NCBI GenBank assembly: GCA_963742925.1
Contig: CAVUNV010000005.1
Span: forward strand, 372,001 to 436,000
Reading direction: 5' to 3'
DNA length: 64,000 nucleotides
Source: PALSA-612 sp963742925
Lineage (GTDB): Bacteria; Actinomycetota; Thermoleophilia; Gaiellales; Gaiellaceae
Of the stretch, positions 1-8,310 are shown one piece after another. The position numbers and the translations under genes are program-made. Each line of letters begins with the position of its first letter. The first letter of the stretch is position 1. The notes beneath the pieces are model-generated. The model saw only the letters and a program-made list of their open reading frames with translations, was not told the DNA's origin and ran no database searches.

Positions 1-514
1 CGCGCGGGGCGAGCTCGACCGCGAGGTAGCGGACGATCGCCTCCAGCGCCGCTTTGGACGCGCCGACGAGCGCGTAGTTCTCGAGCACCCGGACGGAGCC
101 GAGGCTGGAGACGGCGACGATCGAGGAGCCGGCAGGCATGGTCGGCGCAGCGGCGCGCGCGAGCGCGATCAGGGAGCGCGCGTTCGCCGACATCGTCCAG
201 TCGAAGTGCTTGGCATCGGTCTCGATCGCCGGGCGGATCACACCGGTCGCCGCGTTGTGGACGAGTGCGGTCAGCGGCCCGAGCTCGGCGACCTGCTCGG
301 CGACACGCGGCGAGGCGACGTTGCCGCGCACGAGCACGGGCTCGGCGCCGAGCCGGCGCAGCTCGGCAGCGGTCTCCTCGGCGGCGCTGTCCGAGCGCAT
401 GTATCCGATCGCCACGCGTGCGGCGCCGCGCTCGGCGAACGTGCGGGCGATCTCCCGGCCGATCCCCCGTGAGCCGCCGGTCACGAGGACCGACGCGCCG
501 TCGAATCGGCTCAT
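1..514 (-). CDS. fabL: Enoyl-ACP reductase III (FabL-type SDR), C-terminus outside window
   Basis: Short-chain dehydrogenase fold, probably the NADPH-dependent last step of fatty-acid elongation. The visible 171 residues show the nucleotide-binding TGGSRGIG at 12-19, the HNAATG strand, the SSLGS serine strand, and an active site in which tyrosine and lysine are separated by six residues (YALVGASK). The Y(x)6K spacing and the text LENYALVGASKAALEAI resemble Bacillus FabL rather than ordinary Y(x)3K dehydrogenases such as FabG. The ATG overlaps the stop of the upstream small gene (ATGA), so the two are translationally coupled. The substrate-binding C-terminus is missing because the window ends. 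A non-FabL SDR with the same spacing cannot be excluded. Confidence 0.75.
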   Translation of the reverse strand, partial: MSRFDGASVLVTGGSRGIGREIARTFAERGAARVAIGYMRSDSAAEETAAELRRLGAEPVLVRGNVASPRVAEQVAELGPLTALVHNAATGVIRPAIETDAKHFDWTMSANARSLIALARAAAPTMPAGSSIVAVSSLGSVRVLENYALVGASKAALEAIVRYLAVELAPR

Positions 515-789
515 CGCCGGTGCGGCAGCGGGTCCGAGGCCGGCGCGGAGCTGGGGACCTGTTCCCAGCCGATCCGCTCGCGCGACTCGGGCGAGCCTTC
601 CACCGCCCTCGATGAGGCGTGGCCGAGGCGGTCGAGGAGCTCCATCTGCTGCTCGCCGTGTCTCCGCGCGGGGTGCTCGGCGGGCAGGCCTTCGATCAGC
701 TCGCGAACGCGCGCGCGGAGCTGGTAGGCGAAGTGCGGCGTCGCCGACCCGACGAGCCGGTCGATCTCCTCGATTGTCCCGTCGCGCAC
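511..789 (-). CDS. Small helical protein of unknown function, coupled to fabL
   Basis: About 92 residues, no family recognised. It is predicted mostly helical and charged (IEEIDRLVG, FAYQLRARVRELIEGL) with no membrane segment. The GTG at 789 is chosen because TAGGCT lies on the minus strand at 797-802, seven bases upstream, the same leaderless arrangement seen at many neighbouring genes; a TTG at 825 would add twelve residues. Its stop overlaps the fabL ATG, so it probably belongs to the same transcript. Function cannot be inferred beyond this context. Confidence 0.55.
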   Translation of the reverse strand: MRDGTIEEIDRLVGSATPHFAYQLRARVRELIEGLPAEHPARRHGEQQMELLDRLGHASSRAVEGSPESRERIGWEQVPSSAPASDPLPHRR

Positions 790-824
790 GGCTTGAAGCC
801 TAGTCGACGCGGCTCCCGCACCCA

Positions 825-943
825 AGCAGTGCCAGGCACGTGCCTGGCACTGCTACGCGGCGGTGCCAGAGCAGGGTCAGACGCGGTGCCGGAGCGAGTG
901 CCGGAGCAGTGCCAGAGCAGCGTCTGGCAGGTGCCAGACGCTG
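825..943. repeat. Cluster of GTGCC-type palindromes between divergent genes
   Basis: A perfect 30-base palindrome (825-854, half site AGCAGTGCCAGGCAC) is followed by several short direct copies of GTGCC(A/G)GAGC and by a second inverted repeat at 918-943 (CAGCGTCTGGCA, two bases, then its complement). A shorter palindrome with the same core (GCCAGGCAC twice) occurs at 6133-6150. They lie between the divergent genes starting at 789 and 977 and look like REP-type extragenic palindromes; no transposase is nearby. Confidence 0.7.
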
Positions 944-976
944 AGGGGCGGCGCGGGCGGCCGTTAGGGTCCGTTC

Positions 977-1885
977 GTGCGGCGGCTGGCCCGGACCGAT
1001 CTGATGCTGCTCGCGACGGTCTCGATCTGGGCCCTCAACGTCAGCGTGACCCGATACGTGCTCACGCACGGCTTCCTGCCACTCGCGTACGCATCGCTCC
1101 GCTACACGGCCGCGGCCCTCCTGGCGGCGGGCTTCGTCCTCGTGCTCGAGCGGTCGCTCGCCGTCCACGGACGGCGGGCCGTGCTGCTGATCTGCGTCGC
1201 GGCGCTCTTCCTGTGGGCGAACCAGCTGTGCTTCGTCTACGCGCTGAAGCTGGCCAGCGCGACCACCGTCTCGCTGATCATGGGCACGACGCCGATCTTC
1301 GCGGCGCTGCTGGCCTCGGCGGTCGGGCTCGAGCGGCTGAGCCGCCGGTTCTGGGTCGCCACGCTCGCCTCCTTCGGCGGTGTCGCCCTCGTCGCCCTCG
1401 GCTCCGGCGGCAAGCTGTCGGCCGATCTCGGCGGGGAGCTGCTCGCGCTCGGCCTGTCCGCCTCGTGGGCGGCGTACTCCGTCTGCCTGGCACCGCTGAT
1501 GCGTCGCTACTCCCCCTACCGGATCAGCGGGCTCGTGCTGCTGCCGATGACGGGCCTCCTGCTGCTGACGAGCATCGGCTCGCTGCGCGCCCAGGACTAC
1601 GGCGACGTGACCGCCCTCGACTGGGCCGGGCTCGTGTACGCGATCATCGGGCCGCTGCTCGTGACGAACGTGCTCTGGTTCACGGCCATCCGCCGTGTCG
1701 GCCCCTCGCGCGCGACACTGTTCGCGAATCTCCAGCCGTTCCTGGCCGTCGTGTTCGCGGTCTTCCTGCTCTCGGAGACGCTCGGCGCGCTGCAGGTCGT
1801 CGGCGGCGTCTTCATCGGGATCGGCATCCTGATCGGCCGGAGCCGTTCCACCCACCGCGAGCCGGTACCGGCCTCCCTGGAGTGA
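977..1885 (+). CDS. EamA/DMT-family transporter
   Basis: A 302-residue membrane protein with about ten hydrophobic segments arranged as two EamA halves; the first half begins near residue 8 (LMLLATVSIWALNVSVTRYVL) and the second near residue 150. Such proteins export metabolites or amino acids across the cytoplasmic membrane, but the substrate cannot be read from sequence. The GTG start is supported by TAGGGT at 965-970, six bases upstream, and by the absence of a ribosome site, which suggests a leaderless message. The next gene begins 26 bases after the stop but carries its own TANNNT element. Confidence 0.85.
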   Translation: MRRLARTDLMLLATVSIWALNVSVTRYVLTHGFLPLAYASLRYTAAALLAAGFVLVLERSLAVHGRRAVLLICVAALFLWANQLCFVYALKLASATTVSLIMGTTPIFAALLASAVGLERLSRRFWVATLASFGGVALVALGSGGKLSADLGGELLALGLSASWAAYSVCLAPLMRRYSPYRISGLVLLPMTGLLLLTSIGSLRAQDYGDVTALDWAGLVYAIIGPLLVTNVLWFTAIRRVGPSRATLFANLQPFLAVVFAVFLLSETLGALQVVGGVFIGIGILIGRSRSTHREPVPASLE

Positions 1886-1911
1886 GGAGGGCCCGCAGAT
1901 ATTGTCGCACG

Positions 1912-3453
1912 GTGACGCCTCTGCGCGAGCGCCTCGCCCGGACGCCGCCCGGCTACCGGTTCTCGATCGGCCGGGTGCTCGCCGTCTACGCCGGGTTGAT
2001 GGTGACGCTGCTGCTCGCCGCCCTCGACCAGACCATCGTGGCGACCGCGCTCCCGAAGGTGGTCTCCGATCTCGGCGGGCTCTCCAGCTACTCGTGGGTG
2101 TTCACCGCGTACATGCTCGCCGCGACGATCACGGTCCCGATCTACGGGAAGCTCGGGGATATCTACGGTCGGCGACCGCTGCTCCTGCTCGCGATCACGA
2201 TCTTCCTCGTCGGGTCGGCGCTCTGCGGACTGGCGCAGAACATGCCGGAGCTCGTCGTCTTCCGCGCCGTTCAGGGCCTCGGCGCCGGCGGGCTCTTCCC
2301 GCTCGCACTCGCGACCGTCGGCAACATCGTCCCGCCGCGCGACCGCGGCCGCTACCAGGGGCTGATCGGGGCCACCTTCGCCGCGGCGTCGATCCTCGGC
2401 CCGCTGATCGGCGGCTTCATCGTCGACCAGACGAGCTGGCGGTGGATCTTCTACATCAACCTGCCGATCGGGGGGCTCGCACTCCTGGTCGTGTACCTGA
2501 CGATGCCTCGCCGGGCGGAGCGGCAGGCGCGCACCGTCGACTGGCTCGGTGGCGTCCTGCTCGCTGCCGGCTCGTGCGCGCTGCTGCTCGGGCTCGTCTG
2601 GGGTGGACAGCAGTACGCGTGGGACTCCGCGCACGTGCTGGGCGCCCTCTCCGCGGCGGTCGTCCTGCTCGGCGCATTCGCGCTGGTCGAGCGTCGCGTG
2701 CCCGAGCCGATTCTCCCCTTCAACCTGATGCGCTCCTCATCGACGGTGACGGCGAGCGTGCTCTCGATGGGACTGGTCGGGATGGCCATGTTCGGGACGA
2801 TCACGTTCGTGCCGCTGTTCGTGCAGGGCGTGATCGGCACGTCGGCGACGTCGTCGGGAATCGTGCTGACTCCGCTGATGCTCGCCGCCGTCGCGACGAG
2901 CTTCCTCTCGGGCCAGTGGGTCTCGCGGAGCGGTCGCTACAAGCCGAACGCCCTCCTCGGCCCGCCCGTCCTCGCCGCGGGGATGATCCTGCTCTGGCGG
3001 ATGAACGTGCACACGACGAACGCCGAGGCGGCGCGCAACATGGTGGTCACGGGCATCGGCATCGGGCTGATGATGCAGGTGTTCGTCCTCGCGGTTCAGA
3101 ACTCGGTGCCGTCCCGCGACATCGGCTCGGCGACGGCGCTGACGCAGTTCTCCCGCTCGATCGGCTCGACGCTCGGGGTCACGATCATGGGCGTGATCGT
3201 CAACCAGGGGCTCCCCGCCTCGGTGCGCAGCAGCCAGGAGACCCTGCACCGGCTGGGGCCTCTCGCAAGGGTCGAGCTCGCGGACGCGCTCAGCCCGGCC
3301 TTCCTCGCCGCCGCTTTCCTCTGCGTCGTCGTGTTCGTGCTCGTCCTCTTCGGGATCAAGGAGGTCCCGCTGCGGAAGGGGTTCGACGAGACCGTGCCCG
3401 CTGCCGCACCGGCTGAGGTTGCAGGTACCACGGCGGATTCCGTGCGGGCTTGA
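1912..3453 (+). CDS. MFS drug exporter, DHA2 (14-TM, EmrB/QacA) type
   Basis: A 513-residue polytopic protein of the major facilitator superfamily. Early motifs fit DHA2 drug/proton antiporters: LDQTIVATALPKV in TM1, the loop motif GKLGDIYGRRPLLL, and the motif C-like region GPLIGGFIVDQTSWRWIFYINLP. Length and hydrophobic pattern fit fourteen helices. GTG at 1912 is preferred because TATTGT (1900-1905) ends six bases before it; the frame stays open far upstream but that part is a shadow of the EamA gene. The substrate is unknown and no TetR or MarR regulator is adjacent. Confidence 0.88.
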   Translation: MTPLRERLARTPPGYRFSIGRVLAVYAGLMVTLLLAALDQTIVATALPKVVSDLGGLSSYSWVFTAYMLAATITVPIYGKLGDIYGRRPLLLLAITIFLVGSALCGLAQNMPELVVFRAVQGLGAGGLFPLALATVGNIVPPRDRGRYQGLIGATFAAASILGPLIGGFIVDQTSWRWIFYINLPIGGLALLVVYLTMPRRAERQARTVDWLGGVLLAAGSCALLLGLVWGGQQYAWDSAHVLGALSAAVVLLGAFALVERRVPEPILPFNLMRSSSTVTASVLSMGLVGMAMFGTITFVPLFVQGVIGTSATSSGIVLTPLMLAAVATSFLSGQWVSRSGRYKPNALLGPPVLAAGMILLWRMNVHTTNAEAARNMVVTGIGIGLMMQVFVLAVQNSVPSRDIGSATALTQFSRSIGSTLGVTIMGVIVNQGLPASVRSSQETLHRLGPLARVELADALSPAFLAAAFLCVVVFVLVLFGIKEVPLRKGFDETVPAAAPAEVAGTTADSVRA

Positions 3454-3473
3454 GGAAGCTCTAAGATCCGGGC

Positions 3474-4565
3474 ATGCCCGACGACTTCATGCCGATCGAC
3501 GGTTGGGATCACGTCGAGCTCTGGGTCGGGAACGCGAAGCAGGGCGCCTACTACTACGAGCACGCGTTCGGCTTCACCCAGGTGGCGTACGCGGGGCCCG
3601 AGACGGGCGTCCGCGATCGTGCCTCCTACGTGCTCGCGCAGGGCGAGATCCGCTTCGTCCTCTCGACCGCGCTCCGCGAGGACCACGAGATCGCCCGCCA
3701 CGCCGTTCGGCACGGTGACGGCGTCAAGGACATCGCACTCGCGGTTCCCGATGCGACCGAGGCCTACCGCCAGGCCGTGCAGCGCGGCGCGCGCGGTGTC
3801 GTCGAGCCCCATGTCGTGGAGGACGAGTTCGGCCGCGTCGAGCTGTCCACGATTGCCACCTACGGCGAGACGGTTCACTCGTTCGTCAATCGGGCCGACT
3901 ACGCAGGCCCGTATCTGCCGGGCTACCGGGCCGTCGAGGCCGAGCCGCGGGAGGGGGTCGGGCTGGCGGCGATCGACCATTGCGTCGGCAACGTCGAGCT
4001 CGGCCGCATGAACCACTGGGTCGAGTTCTACGAGCGCGCGTTCGGCATGACCGAGATGATCCACTTCTCCGACGAGGACATCTCCACCGAGTACTCGGCG
4101 CTGATGTCCAAAGTGATGTCGGACGGCCAGGGGAAGGTGAAGTTCCCGATCAACGAGCCGGCCGAGGGCAAGCGCAAGAGCCAGATCGAGGAGTACCTGG
4201 AGTTCCACGGCGGCCCCGGCGTCCAGCACATCGCCATGGCGACGAGCGACATCGTCGGAACGGTCGAGGCGCTCCAGCGCCGCGGCGTGCGCTTCCTGAA
4301 CACACCGGACGCGTACTACGAGGACGTCCCCGACCGGGTGGGGGAGATCGACGAGGACTACGCCGACCTGCGACGGCTGGGGATCCTCGCCGACCGCGAC
4401 GACGACGGCTATCTGCTGCAGATCTTCACGAAGACGGCGCAGGATCGGCCGACGCTCTTCTTCGAGGTGATCGAGCGCCACGGCGCGCGTGGGTTCGGCG
4501 ACGGCAACTTCAAGGCGCTGTTCGAGGCGATCGAGCGCGAGCAGGCGCTGCGCGGCAATCTTTAG
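3474..4565 (+). CDS. hpd: 4-hydroxyphenylpyruvate dioxygenase
   Basis: Fe(II) enzyme that converts 4-hydroxyphenylpyruvate to homogentisate, the second step of tyrosine breakdown. At 363 residues it has the usual length and two vicinal-oxygen-chelate halves. Likely iron ligands are His169 (AIDHCVGNVE), His252 (GVQHIAMAT) and Glu331 (LFFEVIER), and the C-terminus keeps the family's GFGDGNFKALFEAIE. TAAGAT (3462-3467) ends six bases before the ATG, consistent with a leaderless transcript. The genes at 6171 and 7015 supply later steps of the same pathway. Confidence 0.95.
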   Translation: MPDDFMPIDGWDHVELWVGNAKQGAYYYEHAFGFTQVAYAGPETGVRDRASYVLAQGEIRFVLSTALREDHEIARHAVRHGDGVKDIALAVPDATEAYRQAVQRGARGVVEPHVVEDEFGRVELSTIATYGETVHSFVNRADYAGPYLPGYRAVEAEPREGVGLAAIDHCVGNVELGRMNHWVEFYERAFGMTEMIHFSDEDISTEYSALMSKVMSDGQGKVKFPINEPAEGKRKSQIEEYLEFHGGPGVQHIAMATSDIVGTVEALQRRGVRFLNTPDAYYEDVPDRVGEIDEDYADLRRLGILADRDDDGYLLQIFTKTAQDRPTLFFEVIERHGARGFGDGNFKALFEAIEREQALRGNL

Positions 4566-4689
4566 CTCTGCTCCCCCGGGCGTTCGGCGCGCTCGCTCTC
4601 CGTTCGTTTCCCCCGGGGCCTTCGGCCCTTGCCCCCTGTTTGGACCGTAGCGCGAAAGCTGTCACGCGTGTGAGACGTGTTCGTGACGA
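4566..4689. repeat. Degenerate copy of dispersed 3'-end repeat plus a 31-bp motif
   Basis: This gap after hpd has the TTTCCCCCGGGG and CCGTAGCGCG pieces also present near 53.45 kb, and a local GGGCC/GGCCC hairpin, but the two stems of the full element are not intact. The end (4659-4689) matches 8309-8339 at 26 of 31 positions, with the shared core ACGCGTGTGA. The function is unknown; the placement suggests a transcription end followed by a regulatory stretch. Confidence 0.4.
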
Positions 4690-4766
4690 TTCTGCGACTC
4701 GCGCGCGGGGTAGAGACGAGCCGAGCCCGGGCTCCGGCGACTGGCGCTCGGCGTAGCCTTCCGGGC

Positions 4767-6128
4767 GTGAGCCCGCAGCGGCGGACGGCGCTCGTCTCGG
4801 TCTTCGCGGCCGCGGCGCTGATCGCGCTCAAGCTCTCCGTCGGCCTCGTCACCGACTCGCTCGGCCTGCTCTCCGAGGCCCTGCACTCGGGCACCGACCT
4901 CGTGGCCGCGCTGCTCACCTTCTTCGCCGTCGGCTACTCGGTGCGTCCCGCCGACCGCGGACACCACTACGGGCACGGCAAGGCCGAGCACCTGTCCGCG
5001 CTCGCCGAGGCGTCGGTGCTCGTGATCGCCACCGTCGTGATCGCGTGGCAGGCGATCCTGCGGCTGACGGGCTCGAGCTCGACCCAGGTGCACGCGACGT
5101 GGTACGCGCTCGTCGTCGTCGGCATCGTGATCGCGATCGACATCTCGCGCACGATCGTGTCCCGGCGGGCGGCGCGGCGGTTCTCGAGCGCGGCGCTGCA
5201 GTCGAACGCGCTCCACTTCGCGAGCGATCTGGCCGGCTCGGTCGCGGTGCTCGTCGGACTGCTGCTCGCGCGCGCGGGCTATCCGAACGCCGACCCGATC
5301 GCGGCGCTGTTCGTTGCCGGGATCGTGCTCCTGGCCGCCGCCCGGCTGATGCGACGGAACGTGGACGTGCTCATGGACCGCGCGCCGGCGGACGCGACCG
5401 CCGCGGCACGGCGCGCGATCGAGCGCAACGTCCCCGACGTCAGCCTCCGGCGGCTGCGGCTGCGCCAGGTGGCCGGCAGCTTCTTCGTCGACGTCGTGAT
5501 CGGCGTCCCTCCCGGCGCGGCGGTCGGCCAGGGACACGCCGCGGCCGACGCCGTCGAGGACGCCGTCGCGCGCGCCCTGCCCGAGTCGGACGTGATCGTC
5601 CACGTCGAGCCGGAGACGGACACGGAGGCCGCGCTCCGCGAGCGCGTGCAGGCGGCCGCGCTCAGCGTGCCGAGCGTCCGCGAGATCCACAACGTGAACG
5701 TGATCGACGTCGACGGACGCACCGAGATCACGCTCCACCTGAAGCTGCCGGGGGCGCTGTCGCTCGACGAGGCGCACGCGGTGGCCGAGCAGGTGGAGCA
5801 GGCGATCCAGCAGACGTCGCCCGATGTCGTCTCGGTTCGCACGCATCTGGAGCCGCTCGCGGAGGTCGCCGCCGGTCATCCTCCCGCGGCGGCGGACGTC
5901 GAGCAGGAGGCGGCGTTCGTGCTACGGATCGTGCGTGAGCAGACGGGCGGAGGCCCGCGCGAGCTGCGCTTCCTCGAGACCGACGGCGGCCTCGTGTGCT
6001 TCCTGACGCTCGGGCTCGACCCGCGCACCGAGCTTGCCGAGGCGCACGCGACGGCGAGCGCGATCGAGGAACGCATCCGGGCCGAACGCCCCGAGATCTC
6101 CGAGGTGCACGTCCATACAGAGCCGTAG
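4767..6128 (+). CDS. Cation diffusion facilitator with three cytoplasmic domains
   Basis: CDF-family divalent metal/proton antiporter, likely exporting Zn, Mn, Fe or Co. The membrane part has the paired metal sites HSGTD (TM2) and HFASD (TM5) and the HHYGHGKAEHL loop. The 453-residue protein is longer than usual because the soluble tail appears to carry three ferredoxin-like CDF dimerisation units in a row, ending in VHVEPE, THLEPL and VHTEP; one is normal. GTG at 4767 is preferred to ATG 4677 because TAGCCT (4754-4759) lies seven bases upstream and because the family N-terminus fits. It sits between hpd and the FAH gene, perhaps linked to iron supply or toxicity in the pathway. Confidence 0.85.
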   Translation: MSPQRRTALVSVFAAAALIALKLSVGLVTDSLGLLSEALHSGTDLVAALLTFFAVGYSVRPADRGHHYGHGKAEHLSALAEASVLVIATVVIAWQAILRLTGSSSTQVHATWYALVVVGIVIAIDISRTIVSRRAARRFSSAALQSNALHFASDLAGSVAVLVGLLLARAGYPNADPIAALFVAGIVLLAAARLMRRNVDVLMDRAPADATAAARRAIERNVPDVSLRRLRLRQVAGSFFVDVVIGVPPGAAVGQGHAAADAVEDAVARALPESDVIVHVEPETDTEAALRERVQAAALSVPSVREIHNVNVIDVDGRTEITLHLKLPGALSLDEAHAVAEQVEQAIQQTSPDVVSVRTHLEPLAEVAAGHPPAAADVEQEAAFVLRIVREQTGGGPRELRFLETDGGLVCFLTLGLDPRTELAEAHATASAIEERIRAERPEISEVHVHTEP

Positions 6129-6132
6129 TGGA

Positions 6133-6150
6133 GCCAGGCACGTGCCTGGC
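6133..6150. repeat. GCCAGGCAC palindrome in promoter region
   Basis: Perfect 18-base palindrome sharing its core with the larger palindrome at 825-854. It lies directly upstream of TAGGGT (6158-6163), where a -35 element would fall, so it could bind a regulator or simply be a REP-type repeat. Confidence 0.6.
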
Positions 6151-6170
6151 ACCGAGGTAGGGTGCCCGCC

Positions 6171-6995
6171 GTGAAGCTCTGCATGTTCTCTCCGAAAGAT
6201 CGCGAGCTCGAACGCGGCTGGCCGGGTCGGATCGAGGGGGATCGCGTCATCCAGCTCGCCGCACAGACGCTCCAGTCGTTCTTCACCGGCGGTGGGCAGG
6301 CGCGTGAGCACGCCGAATACCCGCTGGCGGACGTGGTGCTCCGCTCTCCCGTCGCCCATCCGCCCTCGATTCGAGACTTCTATGCCTTCGAACAGCACGT
6401 CCGCACCGCGCGCGCGTCGCGGGGGCTCGACGTGCCGCTGGAGTGGTACGAGATCCCGGTCTTCTACTTCTCCAACCCCGCGGCCGTGTACGGGCCCGAC
6501 GACGAGATCCCGTACCCGGACGGCACCGAGGAGCTCGACTACGAGCTCGAGCTGGCGGCGGTGATCGGGGCCGACGGGCAGATCGCCGGCTTCACCGTCA
6601 TGAACGACTGGTCGGCTCGGGATCTCCAGCGCGCCGAGATGAAGGTCGGGCTCGGACCGTCCAAGGGCAAGGACTTCGCGACGAGCCTCGGCCCGGTCGT
6701 CGTCACCACGGACGAGCTCGACGGCACCGCCGGGTCGATGGTCGCACGCGTGAACGGCGAGGAGCGCTCGCGCGGCGCCGTCTCCGACATGCACCATTCG
6801 TGGCAGGCGATCCGCGACCACGCTGCGCGCAACACGCGGCTCCTGCCCGGGGACGTCCTCGGCTCGGGGACGGTCGGGACGGGCTGCATCCTCGAGCTCG
6901 GCGACGGCCGCTGGCTTCAGCCCGGCGACGTGGTCGAGCTGGAGATCGAGGGGATCGGCGTGCTGCGCAACGTCGTCGGGCCGCGAGCCGCATAG
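6171..6995 (+). CDS. Fumarylacetoacetate hydrolase family protein
   Basis: A 274-residue member of the FAH fold. The C-terminal catalytic domain is clear: YELELAAVIG (metal-binding glutamates), FTVMNDWSARDLQ, and GPSKGKDFATSLGP. It lies just upstream of hmgA and downstream of hpd, so cleavage of fumarylacetoacetate to fumarate and acetoacetate is the likely role, although it is the short form and other FAH-fold hydrolases or decarboxylases look similar. GTG at 6171 is chosen over GTG 6162 because TAGGGT (6158-6163) ends seven bases before it and overlaps the earlier codon. No certain maleylacetoacetate isomerase is in the window; the GST-like gene at 10799 is a candidate. Confidence 0.85.
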   Translation: MKLCMFSPKDRELERGWPGRIEGDRVIQLAAQTLQSFFTGGGQAREHAEYPLADVVLRSPVAHPPSIRDFYAFEQHVRTARASRGLDVPLEWYEIPVFYFSNPAAVYGPDDEIPYPDGTEELDYELELAAVIGADGQIAGFTVMNDWSARDLQRAEMKVGLGPSKGKDFATSLGPVVVTTDELDGTAGSMVARVNGEERSRGAVSDMHHSWQAIRDHAARNTRLLPGDVLGSGTVGTGCILELGDGRWLQPGDVVELEIEGIGVLRNVVGPRAA

Positions 6996-7014
6996 GCGGC
7001 GATATCCTCCGGCC

Positions 7015-8220
7015 ATGCCGTTCTATCAGCGTCTCGGCGACGTGCCCCGCAAGCGGCACATCCAGTTCCGCGACAACGGCCTGCTGCTGACCGAGGAGGT
7101 CTTCGGGCTCGAAGGCTTCTCGGGCAACGAGTCGATCCTCTATCACCTGCAGTCGCCGTGTCGCGTGCGCGAGATCGGCGAGTTCGAGCCGATCGAGCGC
7201 GAGGAGTGGGTGCCCGACGGCCATGCGCACCGCCACCTGCGGACCTGGGACGTGCCGCCTGGGGGCGACGAGATCACCGGCCGGCGACTGCTGATGTGGA
7301 ACGAGGACGTCGAGATCTCGCTCTGCCGGCCTGCGCAGGCGATGGGCTCCTTCTACCGGAACGGCGAGGGCGACGAGGTCGTGTTCGTCCACGAGGGGAC
7401 GGGCACGCTCGAGACGATCTTCGGAGACGTCCCCTACCGGGACGGCGACTACGTCGTGATCCCCCGCGGGACGACCTACCGGTTCGCTCCCGACGGGCCT
7501 CAGCGGCACGTCGTGTTCGAGTCGCCGGGCCTGATCGAGATTCCGCGCCGCTACCGGAACGACTACGGGCAGCTGCTCGAGCACGCGCCCTACTACCACC
7601 GCGACATCCACCCGCCGACCACCCTCTCCACCCACCGCGAGAAGGGCGATTTCGTCGTCAAGGTGCGTGTCCGCGACGGGTACCAGACCTACGTCCTCGA
7701 CTATCACCCGTTCGACGTGGTCGGCTGGGACGGATACGTGTACCCGTGGACGTTCTCGATCCACGACTTCGAGCCGATCACCGGCCGCATCCACATGCCG
7801 CCGCCCGCGCACCAGACGTTCGAGGGGCACAACTTCGTGATCTGCTCGTTCTGCCCGCGCAAGCTCGACTTCGACCCGCTGGCGATCCCGATCCCGTACC
7901 ACCACTCGAACGTGAACTCCGAGGAGATGATCTATTACGTCTCGGGCAACTTCTCCTCGCGCAAGGCCGTCGACGTCGGGTCGGTGACGCTGCACCCGAC
8001 GGGCATCCCGCACGGGCCCCACCCCGGCCTCGCCGAGAAGTCGATCGGGATGACCGAGACGCACGAGCTCGCGGTGATGTGCGACACGTTCCGGCCGCTG
8101 CGGCTGACCACCTTCGCCCGCGAGTTAGACGACCCGAGCTACGCGTACTCGTGGTACGAGGAGCCGGGCGCGGCCGCGACCACCGACGAGGATCCGGCAG
8201 GGGTCACGTCGCACCTCTGA
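7015..8220 (+). CDS. hmgA: Homogentisate 1,2-dioxygenase
   Basis: Opens the aromatic ring of homogentisate to maleylacetoacetate with Fe(II) and oxygen. The 401-residue cupin has the expected iron ligands His297 and Glu303 in PYHHSNVNSEEM and His333 in HPTGIPHGPH; the 6- and 30-residue spacings equal those known for the human enzyme. TATCCT (7003-7008) ends six bases before the ATG, again without a ribosome site. It follows the FAH gene by 19 bases and, with hpd, forms the core of a tyrosine/phenylalanine degradation module. Confidence 0.95.
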   Translation: MPFYQRLGDVPRKRHIQFRDNGLLLTEEVFGLEGFSGNESILYHLQSPCRVREIGEFEPIEREEWVPDGHAHRHLRTWDVPPGGDEITGRRLLMWNEDVEISLCRPAQAMGSFYRNGEGDEVVFVHEGTGTLETIFGDVPYRDGDYVVIPRGTTYRFAPDGPQRHVVFESPGLIEIPRRYRNDYGQLLEHAPYYHRDIHPPTTLSTHREKGDFVVKVRVRDGYQTYVLDYHPFDVVGWDGYVYPWTFSIHDFEPITGRIHMPPPAHQTFEGHNFVICSFCPRKLDFDPLAIPIPYHHSNVNSEEMIYYVSGNFSSRKAVDVGSVTLHPTGIPHGPHPGLAEKSIGMTETHELAVMCDTFRPLRLTTFARELDDPSYAYSWYEEPGAAATTDEDPAGVTSHL

Positions 8221-8310
8221 CGTCGCGGGCCACGGCCCCTTCGGCCTCGTCCGAAACGGCCGCGCCAGGTAGCCCAACCTCCTCCCCGCTGCGAGCATAA
8301 CTCCGAACCT

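Noticed and set aside
619..1911. Long open frame joined to the MFS gene at its 5' end
   Set aside because: The translation before 1912 is Arg/Pro-rich antisense/shadow text over the EamA gene; MFS homology begins at about 1960 and TATTGT-6-GTG marks 1912.
4677..4766. Upstream ATG for the CDF gene (30 extra residues)
   Set aside because: The extra residues are Arg-rich and unlike CDF N-termini; TAGCCT-7-GTG fits 4767 better.
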